From Pseudoalteromonas galatheae (GTDB taxonomy: Bacteria > Pseudomonadota > Gammaproteobacteria > Enterobacterales > Alteromonadaceae): DNA of 64,000 nt. The stretch is from the NCBI RefSeq assembly GCF_005886105.2, contig NZ_PNCO02000002.1:868001-932000 (forward strand), given 5' to 3'. The notes beneath the pieces were generated by a model. It made no database searches and was not told where the DNA came from. It was given only the letters and a program-made list of their open reading frames with translations. The translations under genes were made by a program, and so were the position numbers. Shown one piece after another: positions 46,271 to 55,007 of the stretch. The first letter of the stretch is position 1. Each line of letters begins with the position of its first letter.

Positions 46271-47460
46271 TACAGTTCCTTATTCGCGACGAGTGCAATT
46301 TGTTGCTTGGGAGACAAGCCTGCCAGTACTTCAGTATGGCTTAGGTTGCTTTGGCCTAATTCCACTTTTACGCGTTTAAACTGGCTACCGTCTTTAACTT
46401 GAACAAAAAATGCGTTGTTCTCATTGATCACGCTATGTTTAGGCACGAGTAAGGCTTGTTTATTTTCTTGGACAAGTACTGTAGCGAGTACTTTATTGCC
46501 AGGCTTGAAGTGGGCTGGAGTCTTATCAAGACTCGCGATGATCTCATAGTATTTTTGTGGATCTCCACGGCGAATAGATTGTGGGTAAGGTGATACCTTC
46601 GTGACTTTACCATCAAAGCGCTCATCGCTATTGGAGAGCAGAGTAAACTCAACCTTTTGGCCAATCGCAAGGCCAAGTGCTTCTTTTTCATGCACGAAAA
46701 GCTTAGCTTGTAGGGATGAAATGTCTGGTAACCCCCCGATCTTTTGCCCAGGCCATAGCGCTTGGCCTGATTTGGGTTTTTCTCCACGCCAATCGGCACT
46801 GAGGGTAAGTAAGCCATCATGTGGCGCGATGACTTCAAGCGCGTCTAAGTTTGCGTTGTACATCGCAATTTTGCTTTCGTGTTGTTTTGACTGCAGCTTT
46901 AACAATTCCATTTCTCCAAGGGCAGAAGATGAAAACTGCTCTGTCTGCCAGCCAAAATAAGCTTCTTTTGCATTGAGATATTCAACATTTTGCATTTGAT
47001 CTAAAATGTCGAGCTTTGAGCGGATCCGTTCATCGTCAACTGAAAAGGTCTCGGCAAAGTGTTTCTCCTCACTGACGATAACCTTGTCGCTATCCAAATG
47101 GGACTTTCTCGTGGTTAAATCACTATCGGTGACAGTGATATCTTGTGCGACTTTGCCTTTGTCGAATTCACTAAAGCGTTTTCGTCTTTCTAATTGACTG
47201 CCATCGAAGCGGGCAATAACATCGCCTTTTTTCACCTGAGTGTACTCAGGCATGATCCATGCGAGCGTCTGAGCCCCTCTCGCGGAGGTTGGCGCGGATA
47301 TGACGGTTTCACTTTTGGCTTCTAATTCGCCTTCTGCATCCACTGTGATCGAAAATGGCTTAGGCTCTACGGTATATAGTAGTTGCGCTGGCTGCTCAGG
47401 TGCTTCTTGGCAGCCAAGTAACCATAGTGGGACAATGATTGCGAGTAATGTTTTTCTCAT
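46270..47460 (-). CDS. Periplasmic adaptor (HlyD/MacA-like) lipoprotein 3
   Basis: 396 residues. Lipobox LLGC with Cys17 (MRKTLLAIIVPLWLLGCQEA). Split lipoyl halves (ITVDAEGELEAKSETVISAP; VIAPHDGLLTLSADW) around a helical hairpin, then a beta-barrel (LGLAIGQKVEFTLLSNSDE) and a membrane-proximal domain (LVPKHSVINENNAFFVQVKD). Overlaps its neighbour genes by a few bases on both sides. Its signal and lipoyl parts strongly resemble those of the 47457 gene, so a tandem duplication is likely. Confidence 0.9.
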   Translation of the reverse strand: MRKTLLAIIVPLWLLGCQEAPEQPAQLLYTVEPKPFSITVDAEGELEAKSETVISAPTSARGAQTLAWIMPEYTQVKKGDVIARFDGSQLERRKRFSEFDKGKVAQDITVTDSDLTTRKSHLDSDKVIVSEEKHFAETFSVDDERIRSKLDILDQMQNVEYLNAKEAYFGWQTEQFSSSALGEMELLKLQSKQHESKIAMYNANLDALEVIAPHDGLLTLSADWRGEKPKSGQALWPGQKIGGLPDISSLQAKLFVHEKEALGLAIGQKVEFTLLSNSDERFDGKVTKVSPYPQSIRRGDPQKYYEIIASLDKTPAHFKPGNKVLATVLVQENKQALLVPKHSVINENNAFFVQVKDGSQFKRVKVELGQSNLSHTEVLAGLSPKQQIALVANKEL

Positions 47461-48611
47461 AGCTTTACCTCCGTTCCTTGACTAATGCCAGAAGTAACGA
47501 TGGCAAGCGTCGGTGTGGTATAAGAGACGGTGACTTCTTTTTCTCCGCTATTTGTGTCTATAAACACTTTATCCGCACTTTGTCTTAATGCGTTTAATGG
47601 CACGGTCAAGGCGTTATCGAGTTGTGCTGTCACTATCTCTACACGAGCGGTCAATCCCGGTCGCAGCTTTTCAGTATCGATTTTGTCGAGCTCAATAATG
47701 GCATCAACAATGCGGCTTTTATCTTGATGTGACTTTTCCCTAAAGGCTTTTCCTATTTCAATGAGTGTCCCACCGACAACATATCCATCGGCACTGTCTA
47801 TGGTAACTTTTACTGCTTGTCCCAATTTTATCCGTCCAAAATCGGCTTCTTTAATTTGTGCTTTTACCTGCATTTGTTCAATAACTGATAGCTCAACAAC
47901 AGGTTGACCAAACTGCATGGACTCGCCAACACTGGGCTTTTCACCTTCCCAGTTTGCGCGATATGCAACTAACCCATCCATTGGCGCTTTTACTTGTAAA
48001 CGCGCTATGTCACGTTTTAGTTCTTTCACTTCAGCATCCATTCGTGCAACCTTACTTCTTGCCATTTGGATACTCAGCTCTTTGTTGTTTAGATGAAAAG
48101 CGAGTTTACTGTGGGCAAGCTCTAAATCATTAGTGGCAATGGTGAAGTCGATTTGCGCCTTTTTTCGGTCGTTGTCTGAGCGTGAGTTATCTACTATTTC
48201 TGCGCGTCGTTTTGCCTTATCGAAGTTCATTTTTGCTTCAGCGAGTGCGAGTTTGTATTCTTCTTCTTGCTTCTCGACTTGAGCTTGTTTATTTTCTAGC
48301 TCTTTTTTCGCTTGGCTTAACTTCGAATTGTACTCCATCAAGCGATCTCTTACGGTTTGATCGTCAAACGATACGACGATTTGGCCTTTCTGAACCGAGG
48401 TGTTTTCAGGCATTAACTGTTTAACCTTGTACTGCCACATACGCTTGATTGAAGGAGGGGCTATCAAAGCGCGACTTTTTGACTCTAATTCACCATTCGC
48501 TTCTACTGTGATAGTGATTGGCTGTGCCTTTACGATATGTACATCGCGGGGGGCTTGGCTACAGCCAAGTAAATAGAGTGGAATGATGACTGCCAGCAAC
48601 TTAACTTTCAT
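47457..48611 (-). CDS. Periplasmic adaptor (HlyD/MacA-like) lipoprotein 2
   Basis: 384 residues. Lipobox LLGC with Cys17 (MKVKLLAVIIPLYLLGCSQA); lipoyl half (ITVEANGELESKSRALIAPP), a long coiled-coil hairpin (SKLSQAKKELENKQAQVEKQ and on), second lipoyl half (VKAPMDGLVAYRANWEGEKP), barrel and C-terminal domain (LTVPLNALRQSADKVFI). The coiled coil is the longest of the three adaptors in this operon and would be the best candidate for contact with a TolC-like channel. It overlaps the upstream gene by 11 bases. Confidence 0.9.
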   Translation of the reverse strand: MKVKLLAVIIPLYLLGCSQAPRDVHIVKAQPITITVEANGELESKSRALIAPPSIKRMWQYKVKQLMPENTSVQKGQIVVSFDDQTVRDRLMEYNSKLSQAKKELENKQAQVEKQEEEYKLALAEAKMNFDKAKRRAEIVDNSRSDNDRKKAQIDFTIATNDLELAHSKLAFHLNNKELSIQMARSKVARMDAEVKELKRDIARLQVKAPMDGLVAYRANWEGEKPSVGESMQFGQPVVELSVIEQMQVKAQIKEADFGRIKLGQAVKVTIDSADGYVVGGTLIEIGKAFREKSHQDKSRIVDAIIELDKIDTEKLRPGLTARVEIVTAQLDNALTVPLNALRQSADKVFIDTNSGEKEVTVSYTTPTLAIVTSGISQGTEVKL

Positions 48612-49551
48612 TTTTCTCTCCTGGCAAAGTGATGCTTCCGCTCATGCCTGGTAGTAGTGGCAAATCGGTGTTAAATGTGAATTTAGCTCGGTAATACATA
48701 CCTTGGCCCCAATCTTGGCGCTTTTCAGGCTGTGTTGATAGCTCAATGAGGGTACTAGGCGTTGATGAGGAGCGAAAGGCGTCAAATTTTAAATCGGCGA
48801 TTTGACCCTCTTTAATACCAATAGCATCTACTTCATGGATCCATGCTTCTAGATACAGACCCGCTGTAGAAGGGATTTCAGCTACTTTCCAACCCGGTTG
48901 TATTGTTGCGCCAGCAAACAACTTGTTGCCATTCCAAGGGTGTTCAGCATACAGAATAGGGCCGCTATTACTGGCCGTTAGACTCATTTTTTCCAGCTGC
49001 TCTTGGTTGTGTGTGAGGCTTGCTTCTAACCGCTTTATTTCCAGTCGCTGTTTCTGAGTATTTGCTTTTGCTTCAGTTTCGGCCTTGCTTAAACTTACTT
49101 CAGCTTTGTGGTTTTCGATAATCGCCTTTTCTAATGTCAGCTGATGTTGCTCGTAGTCGTAGGTGCTGATATTGGCTTTTGGCACGTTTGCATCAATTTT
49201 GGCTCTTTCAACGAGCAAAGTGGTTTTTTTCAACTGGAACTGAGCTTCGAGTATCTTTTGGGCGCCGTCTTGCTCAATTCGTTTGTACTCATCTTTTGCA
49301 GCATCAAGTGCAACTTTATCTTGGTCGATTGAGGTCGCGATAGAGCCAGAATCGTAGACAACCACAATATCACCTTTGTTGGCAACTTCTCCCTCGGGCA
49401 GCATCCACTGGATTTGAGTCTTCCAAGAGTCACTCATCGGTGCGTGAAAGACCTGCGTTTCACCTGCTTTAATAACACCTGAGACGATAATTGGTTTGGC
49501 AAAAGCCTGCAAAGAGGTGAGTAGGGCGATGCTTATAATATAACTGCGCAT
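48601..49551 (-). CDS. Periplasmic adaptor (HlyD-like) protein 1, shorter
   Basis: 316 residues with a cleavable signal (MRSYIISIALLTSLQAFA) instead of a lipobox. First lipoyl half (VSGVIKAGETQVFHAP), a helical hairpin (VALDAAKDEYKRIEQDGAQK ... KRLEASLTHNQEQLEKM), second half (GPILYAEHPWNGNKLFAGAT) and a short barrel ending in LLPGMSGSITLPG; the membrane-proximal domain of the other two is missing. The first adaptor after the ATPase gene, overlapping it by 19 bases. Confidence 0.87.
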   Translation of the reverse strand: MRSYIISIALLTSLQAFAKPIIVSGVIKAGETQVFHAPMSDSWKTQIQWMLPEGEVANKGDIVVVYDSGSIATSIDQDKVALDAAKDEYKRIEQDGAQKILEAQFQLKKTTLLVERAKIDANVPKANISTYDYEQHQLTLEKAIIENHKAEVSLSKAETEAKANTQKQRLEIKRLEASLTHNQEQLEKMSLTASNSGPILYAEHPWNGNKLFAGATIQPGWKVAEIPSTAGLYLEAWIHEVDAIGIKEGQIADLKFDAFRSSSTPSTLIELSTQPEKRQDWGQGMYYRAKFTFNTDLPLLPGMSGSITLPGEKNES

Positions 49552-50219
49552 TGGCTATCCTCCACTTTCTCGCCATCTTTCATTCTGATGATACGCTCGG
49601 CATATGCCGCAATATCGTCTTCATGCGTTACCATTACAATAGTGTGGCCTTGCTGGTGTAGTAGACATAGTAATTCCATGATTTCATGCGAGGTTTTACT
49701 ATCTAAGTTACCGGTTGGTTCATCGGCAAAAATAACTTTCGGCTCATTGATAAGAGCCCGAGCAATAGCAACTCGTTGGCGTTGTCCTCCAGACATTTCG
49801 AAGGGTTTGTGATGTGCTCTGCTATCAAGGCCTACCTTTTTTAGCATGGCAAGCCCGCGACTTTTTGCCTCTGATGGGGAAGTGTCAGTGTACCTTAGCG
49901 GTAAGATGACATTTTCTAGTGCGGTCAGGCGGGTAAGTAGATGGAATGTTTGAAAGATAAAGCCAATTTTTTGATTTCTAATTTGTGACAATGCTTCATC
50001 TTCCACCGCTTGAATTTCCTGGTCTGCAAGATAGTAAGCACCAGAGGTTGGAGAGTCTAAGCAACCAAGGATATTCATTAATGTAGACTTTCCAGAGCCA
50101 GATGATCCCATCACTGCAACAAATTCACCTTCCATTACTGCTAGAGAAACGGATTTTAGTGCGTGCACTTGGGTTTCTCCGCTTCCGTAAACGCGGCTTA
50201 AGTTTTCGACCCTGATCAT
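49533..50219 (-). CDS. MacB/LolD-type ABC transporter ATPase
   Basis: 228 residues, a complete ATPase: Walker A GSSGSGKST (38-46), Q-loop (FIFQTFHLLTRLTALENV), ABC signature MSGGQRQRVAIARAL, Walker B and D-loop VIFADEPTGNLDS, switch His (IVMVTHEDDIAAYA). It belongs to the group that works with FtsX/MacB-fold permeases. First gene of five overlapping genes; a ribosome site AAGGG lies 13 bases upstream. Confidence 0.93.
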   Translation of the reverse strand: MIRVENLSRVYGSGETQVHALKSVSLAVMEGEFVAVMGSSGSGKSTLMNILGCLDSPTSGAYYLADQEIQAVEDEALSQIRNQKIGFIFQTFHLLTRLTALENVILPLRYTDTSPSEAKSRGLAMLKKVGLDSRAHHKPFEMSGGQRQRVAIARALINEPKVIFADEPTGNLDSKTSHEIMELLCLLHQQGHTIVMVTHEDDIAAYAERIIRMKDGEKVEDSQCAVIL

Positions 50220-50493
50220 TATTAATTGTAATCCCTTGTTTTTATTGTTTTCTACTCATGGTTTAGAGGTGTTTAACCTTGTACCTGAATTTGAGTGTAG
50301 TGATTGTTAGGGGTAGAGTAAACCGAGAAGGTACAAGACGAAAAGGGATTTAAGGTAAAAAGTTGTTTTTGGATACTATACATTATTAACAGTGCCAAGA
50401 AAAATTGGCTGCCAAGTTCATATACGAAGCAGCTCTTCGATAATTACCATTACACTTAGTGTTGCTAACACCCTAGCTTGTGCTGACAGGAGC
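50220..50493. other. Gap between ars cluster and MacAB-like operon
   Basis: About 270 bp without a gene. Promoter region of the ATPase operon; a small stem (GTGTT GCT AACAC) near 50460 may end the ars transcript. Confidence 0.4.
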
Positions 50494-50922
50494 CTATAAC
50501 GCCTTTGTTTTTAGCGCGCCATATTCGTCCAAAACTTGCTCGCCATCTTCCTTAAAATACGGACCCATAGGCCATTTATCGAGTAACGCTAACACCGATT
50601 CGCTTGGTCGACATAACTTCACGCCTTTAGGTGAGCAGACGATTGGCCGGTTTACTAGTACCGGATACTTAAGCATGGCTGTTATTAGGGCTTCATCCGA
50701 TACTCCAGCCTCAAGCAGCCCAAGCTTGCGGGCTGGAGATTTTGTTACTCTTAGTGCTTCACGCGGTGAAATATCGGCCGCAGCGAAAAGTCCTAAAAGC
50801 TGGTTACGTGTCCATCCTTCCTTTAAGTATTCAACGATAATTGGCGTATACCCAGCATCTCGAATAATCTTTAATACGTTCCTTGAAGTACCACAGTCTG
50901 GGTTGTGGTGAATGACTATCAT
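50494..50922 (-). CDS. arsC: Arsenate reductase, glutaredoxin-coupled
   Basis: 142 residues. The catalytic Cys10 sits in HHNPDCGTSRNVLKIIRD; SPREALRVTKSPARKLGL and LVNRPIVCSPKGVKLCRPSE follow, with the Arg residues that bind arsenate. It reduces As(V) to As(III) in the cytoplasm with glutaredoxin. Last gene of the ars cluster, 96 bp after the Acr3 gene. Confidence 0.95.
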   Translation of the reverse strand: MIVIHHNPDCGTSRNVLKIIRDAGYTPIIVEYLKEGWTRNQLLGLFAAADISPREALRVTKSPARKLGLLEAGVSDEALITAMLKYPVLVNRPIVCSPKGVKLCRPSESVLALLDKWPMGPYFKEDGEQVLDEYGALKTKAL

Positions 50923-51018
50923 AACTCAACCTTTTTCATAAAAATTAAAGTTAATTACCACCCAATTTAGACTCAGCTTGCAGCAAATAGGGATGTGTAA
51001 ATTGGTATCATTGAGCGT

Positions 51019-52038
51019 TTACTCTGTGAACCAATGTCGCGTATGGTTTGCAAGCCACACCAGTGAAAGCATGACGGGAACTTCGACTAAAACTCCAACA
51101 ACTGTGGCTAATGCTGCACCTGAATTTAGCCCAAAAACCGAAATTGCAACGGCTACTGCTAACTCAAAAAAATTAGATGTGCCTATCATGCAAGCAGGTG
51201 CAGCTATGCTATGTGGCAGCTTCATTTGTTTTGCCATAAAATAAGCAATAGCAAATATACCGTAGGTTTGAATAAGTAAAGGAATGGCGATGAGTATAAT
51301 TGCTTGTGGTTTGTCCAAAATAGTCTTTGATTGAAATCCGAACAACAACACAACAGTTGCCAATAAGCCAACGATTGACCAAGGTTTCATAGTTGCTAAA
51401 AATTGCTTTAATCGAGAGTGGTCATTTGCGTCGTCGAGCTTCTTTCGAGTGATTGCACCAATCACCAGAGGAATTAGCACGTAGAGGACGACAGACAGAA
51501 ATAGTGTTGTCCAAGGGACTGTAATATCAGTCACGCCTAGTAAAAAGCCTGCGATAGGCGCAAAAGCAAATATCATAATAATATCATTGACCGATACTTG
51601 CACTAGCGTGTAGTTTGCGTCGCCTTTAGTGAGTTGGCTCCAGACAAACACCATCGCTGTGCATGGTGCAACACCCAGCAGTATCATGCCTGCGATATAT
51701 TCTGTTGCTGTTTGTGGGTCTACCCAATCAGCAAATATCCCCTTAAAGAATAGCCAGCCAAGAAATGCCATGGTAAATGGTTTTATTAGCCAATTAATGA
51801 TCAGTGTGAGGGCGAGGCCTTTGGGTTTTTTACCTACATCTTTCAGTGAAGAAAAGTCAATTTGCACCATCATGGGGTAAATCATTAACCAAATAAGCAC
51901 CGCAATAACTAAGTTGACGTGCGCATATTCAATACCAGCTATAATAGCAAATGCATCCGGTACAATACTTCCAAATAAGATACCTACCACAATGGCAATA
52001 CCTACCCACACCGACAAATAGCGTTCGAATAAGCCCAT
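51019..52038 (-). CDS. acr3: Acr3-type arsenite efflux permease
   Basis: 339 residues in ten hydrophobic helices. Family features: [20 protein letters not shown], the conserved Cys in [17 protein letters not shown], and [20 protein letters not shown]. It expels arsenite by proton antiport at the inner membrane. It lies 9 bp behind arsH in one operon. Confidence 0.95.
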   Translation of the reverse strand: MGLFERYLSVWVGIAIVVGILFGSIVPDAFAIIAGIEYAHVNLVIAVLIWLMIYPMMVQIDFSSLKDVGKKPKGLALTLIINWLIKPFTMAFLGWLFFKGIFADWVDPQTATEYIAGMILLGVAPCTAMVFVWSQLTKGDANYTLVQVSVNDIIMIFAFAPIAGFLLGVTDITVPWTTLFLSVVLYVLIPLVIGAITRKKLDDANDHSRLKQFLATMKPWSIVGLLATVVLLFGFQSKTILDKPQAIILIAIPLLIQTYGIFAIAYFMAKQMKLPHSIAAPACMIGTSNFFELAVAVAISVFGLNSGAALATVVGVLVEVPVMLSLVWLANHTRHWFTE

Positions 52039-52047
52039 GTTACCTCC

Positions 52048-52764
52048 TTAGATATCACCTTGGTTAACGCGCTGACTTAATTGCTCTGCGGATTCAACGC
52101 GTTCTGAATAGCGGTTGACGAAGTAGTCCTTATTATCGCGAAGTAATAACGTGAACTTTATCAACTCCTCCATTACATCGACAATTCGGTTGTAATAAGA
52201 AGATGGCTTCATCCGATCATTTTCATCAAACTCAAGAAAGGCTTTTGCCACGCTGGATTGGTTAGGAATGGTGACCATGCGCATCCAACGACCAAGAACC
52301 CTTAACTGATTCACCACATTAAATGACTGAGAGCCACCGCATACCTGCATAACAGCTAATGTTTTCCCCTGGGTTGGGCGTACGGCACCTATACTCAGAG
52401 GGATCCAGTCAAGCTGACTTTTAAAAACACTTGTGATTGAGCCATGCCGTTCTGGTGAACACCATACTTGTCCTTCTGACCATATCATGAGCTCTCTAAG
52501 CTCTTGAACCTTGGGATGATTCTCATCACCTGTGTCAGTTTGTGGTAGACCTTCAGGATCAAAGATTTTTACCTCGGCTCCCATGTGTGTAAGCAGGCGA
52601 GCACTCTCTTCAATAACCAAGCGGCTAAACGAACGCTCTCGCAGTGAACCGTATAGCAAAAGTATGCGGGGAGCATGTTTTTTTTGGGTGCTAAGGCACT
52701 TGTCTAATGCTGGAATATCAAACTGTGATTTATCAATGTTCGGTAGTGTGTTGTCCTGAAACAT
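52048..52764 (-). CDS. arsH: ArsH, NADPH-dependent FMN reductase/oxidase of organoarsenicals
   Basis: 238 residues. Flavodoxin-like fold with the FMN loop [20 protein letters not shown] and the conserved [20 protein letters not shown] and [16 protein letters not shown]. Members oxidise trivalent methyl- and aryl-arsenicals. The gene is 169 bp downstream of arsR. Confidence 0.95.
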   Translation of the reverse strand: MFQDNTLPNIDKSQFDIPALDKCLSTQKKHAPRILLLYGSLRERSFSRLVIEESARLLTHMGAEVKIFDPEGLPQTDTGDENHPKVQELRELMIWSEGQVWCSPERHGSITSVFKSQLDWIPLSIGAVRPTQGKTLAVMQVCGGSQSFNVVNQLRVLGRWMRMVTIPNQSSVAKAFLEFDENDRMKPSSYYNRIVDVMEELIKFTLLLRDNKDYFVNRYSERVESAEQLSQRVNQGDI

Positions 52765-52933
52765 AATGTATTGTGCTCCTAATCTCGTTTATTTAGCTCA
52801 AAGTAGAGCAGGAGAGATGCATATACGTCATCGTAAGCCATTTGCTAATCCTACCCACCAAACTAAGCTTGTCTGGCTATTCGTTAACACCATAGTTGCT
52901 GAAAGAAGTAACTTTCATAGTCTTTATTTGCTA
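52765..52933. other. arsR-arsH spacer
   Basis: 169 bp; no gene supported. arsR may be transcribed with or separately from arsH; no second promoter could be fixed. Confidence 0.3.
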
Positions 52934-53266
52934 CTAACAAGACGATGCTTGAGCTTTTGATGCATTTAGTTTTGCTAACGCCTCAGCAAAATAACTATGA
53001 TTGTGTGCAACGGTTTGATTAATAACCTCCTTTGCCCATAAGGGGAGATCTTCATGAAGCCGGTAGTACACCCATTTTCCTCGGCGTTCATCCCGTAAAA
53101 TATTACATTTTCGCAATTCTGCGAGGTGGCGTGAGACTTTGGGCTGATCTAACTCAAGTCCTGCCATAAGGTCGCAAACACATGCTTCTTCAAGTTGATT
53201 GATAATTAGAACTGATTTCAGTCGGGTGTCATCGGACAGGCATTTGAAAAACTGTAACGGATTCAT
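52934..53266 (-). CDS. arsR: ArsR family arsenite-responsive repressor
   Basis: 110 residues, winged helix. The arsenite-binding CVC motif is in LEEACVCDLMAGLELDQPKV at the start of the recognition region, the E. coli/R773-type site. Then SRHLAELRKCNILRDERRGK and WVYYRLHEDLP. It releases DNA on binding As(III). First gene of the ars cluster; upstream promoter and operator are visible. Confidence 0.95.
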   Translation of the reverse strand: MNPLQFFKCLSDDTRLKSVLIINQLEEACVCDLMAGLELDQPKVSRHLAELRKCNILRDERRGKWVYYRLHEDLPLWAKEVINQTVAHNHSYFAEALAKLNASKAQASSC

Positions 53267-53283
53267 GAATCACATCTCTTAAA

Positions 53284-53326
53284 TCATATATGTGAAATAT
53301 GATATATGTGATTTTTCATATGTCAA
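53284..53326 (-). promoter_or_regulatory. ars promoter and ArsR operator
   Basis: On the minus strand a TTGACA (53326-53321) and a TATCAT (53304-53299) stand 16 bp apart, 30-60 bp before the arsR start. The -10 lies in a repeated sequence: TCACATATATCATAT is followed by TTCACATATATGATT, giving both direct repeats and ATCATAT/ATATGAT inverted pairs, as expected of an ArsR site that blocks polymerase. Confidence 0.8.
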
Positions 53327-53732
53327 CGTGTTTTATTTTTTAACTGAGTTTAGGACCGGAAGGAAATCAACTCATTACTTTTTCATGCGTTACCTTTTTA
53401 TAGGAAAACCAATGAATTAACGATTACAGTGTGTTCGTGTAACTATGAATCTGTTAATAAAAGCGCAGTGGGCATCTTAGGATATTGCTTGTTGATCTCT
53501 TTACTATTTTCTATGACAAAGCACTTTGTATGTTAATTGGAGATTTTTGGTGATAGCGACTGGATAGTCAGCAAGCTCTGCTTCTTCTTTACACGCCTTG
53601 TGTTGAGACACTCGTAGCTATTCACAATGTAGTCGGGCATGAGTGGTATTTTAACAAAGTTACGATATTGCCCACGGTTACCGTGATCATAAACTATATT
53701 TACTAACAAGTTATATAAACCGTTTAACTGTT
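53327..53732. other. Intergenic region, about 400 bp
   Basis: No gene seen. Promoter region of the solute-binding protein gene; it contains the 13-bp palindrome listed separately. Confidence 0.4.
53673..53685. promoter_or_regulatory. Palindrome upstream of solute-binding protein/kinase operon
   Basis: CACGGT T ACCGTG, a perfect 6+1+6 palindrome about 48 bp before the start of the binding-protein gene. A possible operator; the cognate regulator is unknown. Confidence 0.4.
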
Positions 53733-54998
53733 ATGAATAAAAATGGAAGAAGAGAGTTTTTAAGCAAAGCGGGTATAGGGCTGGCGTTATCTGCTGCGCT
53801 CATTAAAGCTCCTTATGTGTTCGCAAGAAACAGGACAACCCTCCGTGTAATGGGGACACATGTCACGTTACAAGAGCCTCTGCGTCAGCGTGCGATGAAA
53901 GAGTTGGGAATCGATATTCAATTCTATCCAATGGGCAGTGCTGCAGTTCTGCAAAAAGCTGCTGCAAATCCTGCCGCATTTGACCTTTACGAACAGTGGT
54001 CAGATTCTATAAACATACTTTGGCAAGCAAAAGCGATTCAGCCTATAGATATTGAAAGGCTTACCCACTGGCATGAAATAAACCCACTTACAAAGACGGG
54101 GAAACTTATCCCCTCTGCTAAGGTGGGGGCAGGTGATGCACCCAACAAGCTGCTGTATGTTCAAGATGACGGGACGCTTGCAAGCGACGTAACAAAAAAA
54201 ATTAGCTTTCTTCCGTACGTACACAATGTTGATTCCTTTGGTTACAACACCGATTTTATAAAACAGGGGAGCCCTTATGAAAGTGAGTCTTGGGGTTGGC
54301 TATTGGATGAATCTAATGCGGGAAAAACAGCAATAGTGAATGCACCTACAATAGGGATCTTTGATTTGGCGCTCGCCGCGCAAGCAAGGGGGCTGGCTTC
54401 TTTCAAAGATATTGGAAATATGACTATTGACGAAATAGACAAGCTTTTCACAATTTTATTAATAAAAAAGCGCAAAGGACACTTCTCAGGGTTTTGGACT
54501 TCGGTTCCACAATCGGTGCAATTTATGTTGGAGAAGAGAGTTCACATTCAAAGTATGTTTTCACCTGGGGTAAGTGCCTGCAGAGGGCAAGGGTTACCGA
54601 TCACATATGCCTCACCAAAAGAGGGCTATAGGGCATGGCACGGTGTTATGTGCCTGTCATCTCAGGCTCGTGGCCATGTTAAAGATGCAGCTTACGACTA
54701 TATGAATTGGTGGCTTTCAGGATACCCTGGCGCATTTATCGCTCGACAAGGATATTATATCTCAAACCCAGAGCGTAGCAGACCACTAATGTCTGAGGCT
54801 GAATGGGATTATTGGTATGACGGTAAGCCTGCAGCGACAATTTTAAAAGGTACAGATGGCAAAGTTGTTGTAAATACAGGAGAATTACGCGACGGTGGAA
54901 GTTATGTCAAACGCTTTTCTAACATAGCTGTATGGAATACCGTTATGGAAAATTATGATTATAGTTTAGATCGCTGGTACGAATTACTAAACGCATAA
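53733..54998 (+). CDS. Periplasmic extracellular solute-binding protein (family 1), Tat-type signal
   Basis: 421 residues. The N terminus NKNGRREFLSKAGIGLALSA looks like a Tat signal (RRxFL), cut after AFA or nearby. The body is a type II periplasmic binding fold like the PotD group (TTLRVMGTHVTLQEPLRQRA; VHNVDSFGYNTDFI; AAYDYMNWWLSGYPGAFIA). No ABC permease or ATPase gene is near; instead a hybrid kinase gene follows 9 bp later. So it likely acts as a sensor subunit that presents its ligand to the kinase, not as a transport component. The ligand is not evident; a polyamine or other small cation is possible from the PotD resemblance. Confidence 0.87.
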   Translation: MNKNGRREFLSKAGIGLALSAALIKAPYVFARNRTTLRVMGTHVTLQEPLRQRAMKELGIDIQFYPMGSAAVLQKAAANPAAFDLYEQWSDSINILWQAKAIQPIDIERLTHWHEINPLTKTGKLIPSAKVGAGDAPNKLLYVQDDGTLASDVTKKISFLPYVHNVDSFGYNTDFIKQGSPYESESWGWLLDESNAGKTAIVNAPTIGIFDLALAAQARGLASFKDIGNMTIDEIDKLFTILLIKKRKGHFSGFWTSVPQSVQFMLEKRVHIQSMFSPGVSACRGQGLPITYASPKEGYRAWHGVMCLSSQARGHVKDAAYDYMNWWLSGYPGAFIARQGYYISNPERSRPLMSEAEWDYWYDGKPAATILKGTDGKVVVNTGELRDGGSYVKRFSNIAVWNTVMENYDYSLDRWYELLNA

Positions 54999-55007
54999 GG
55001 CTGAGGC

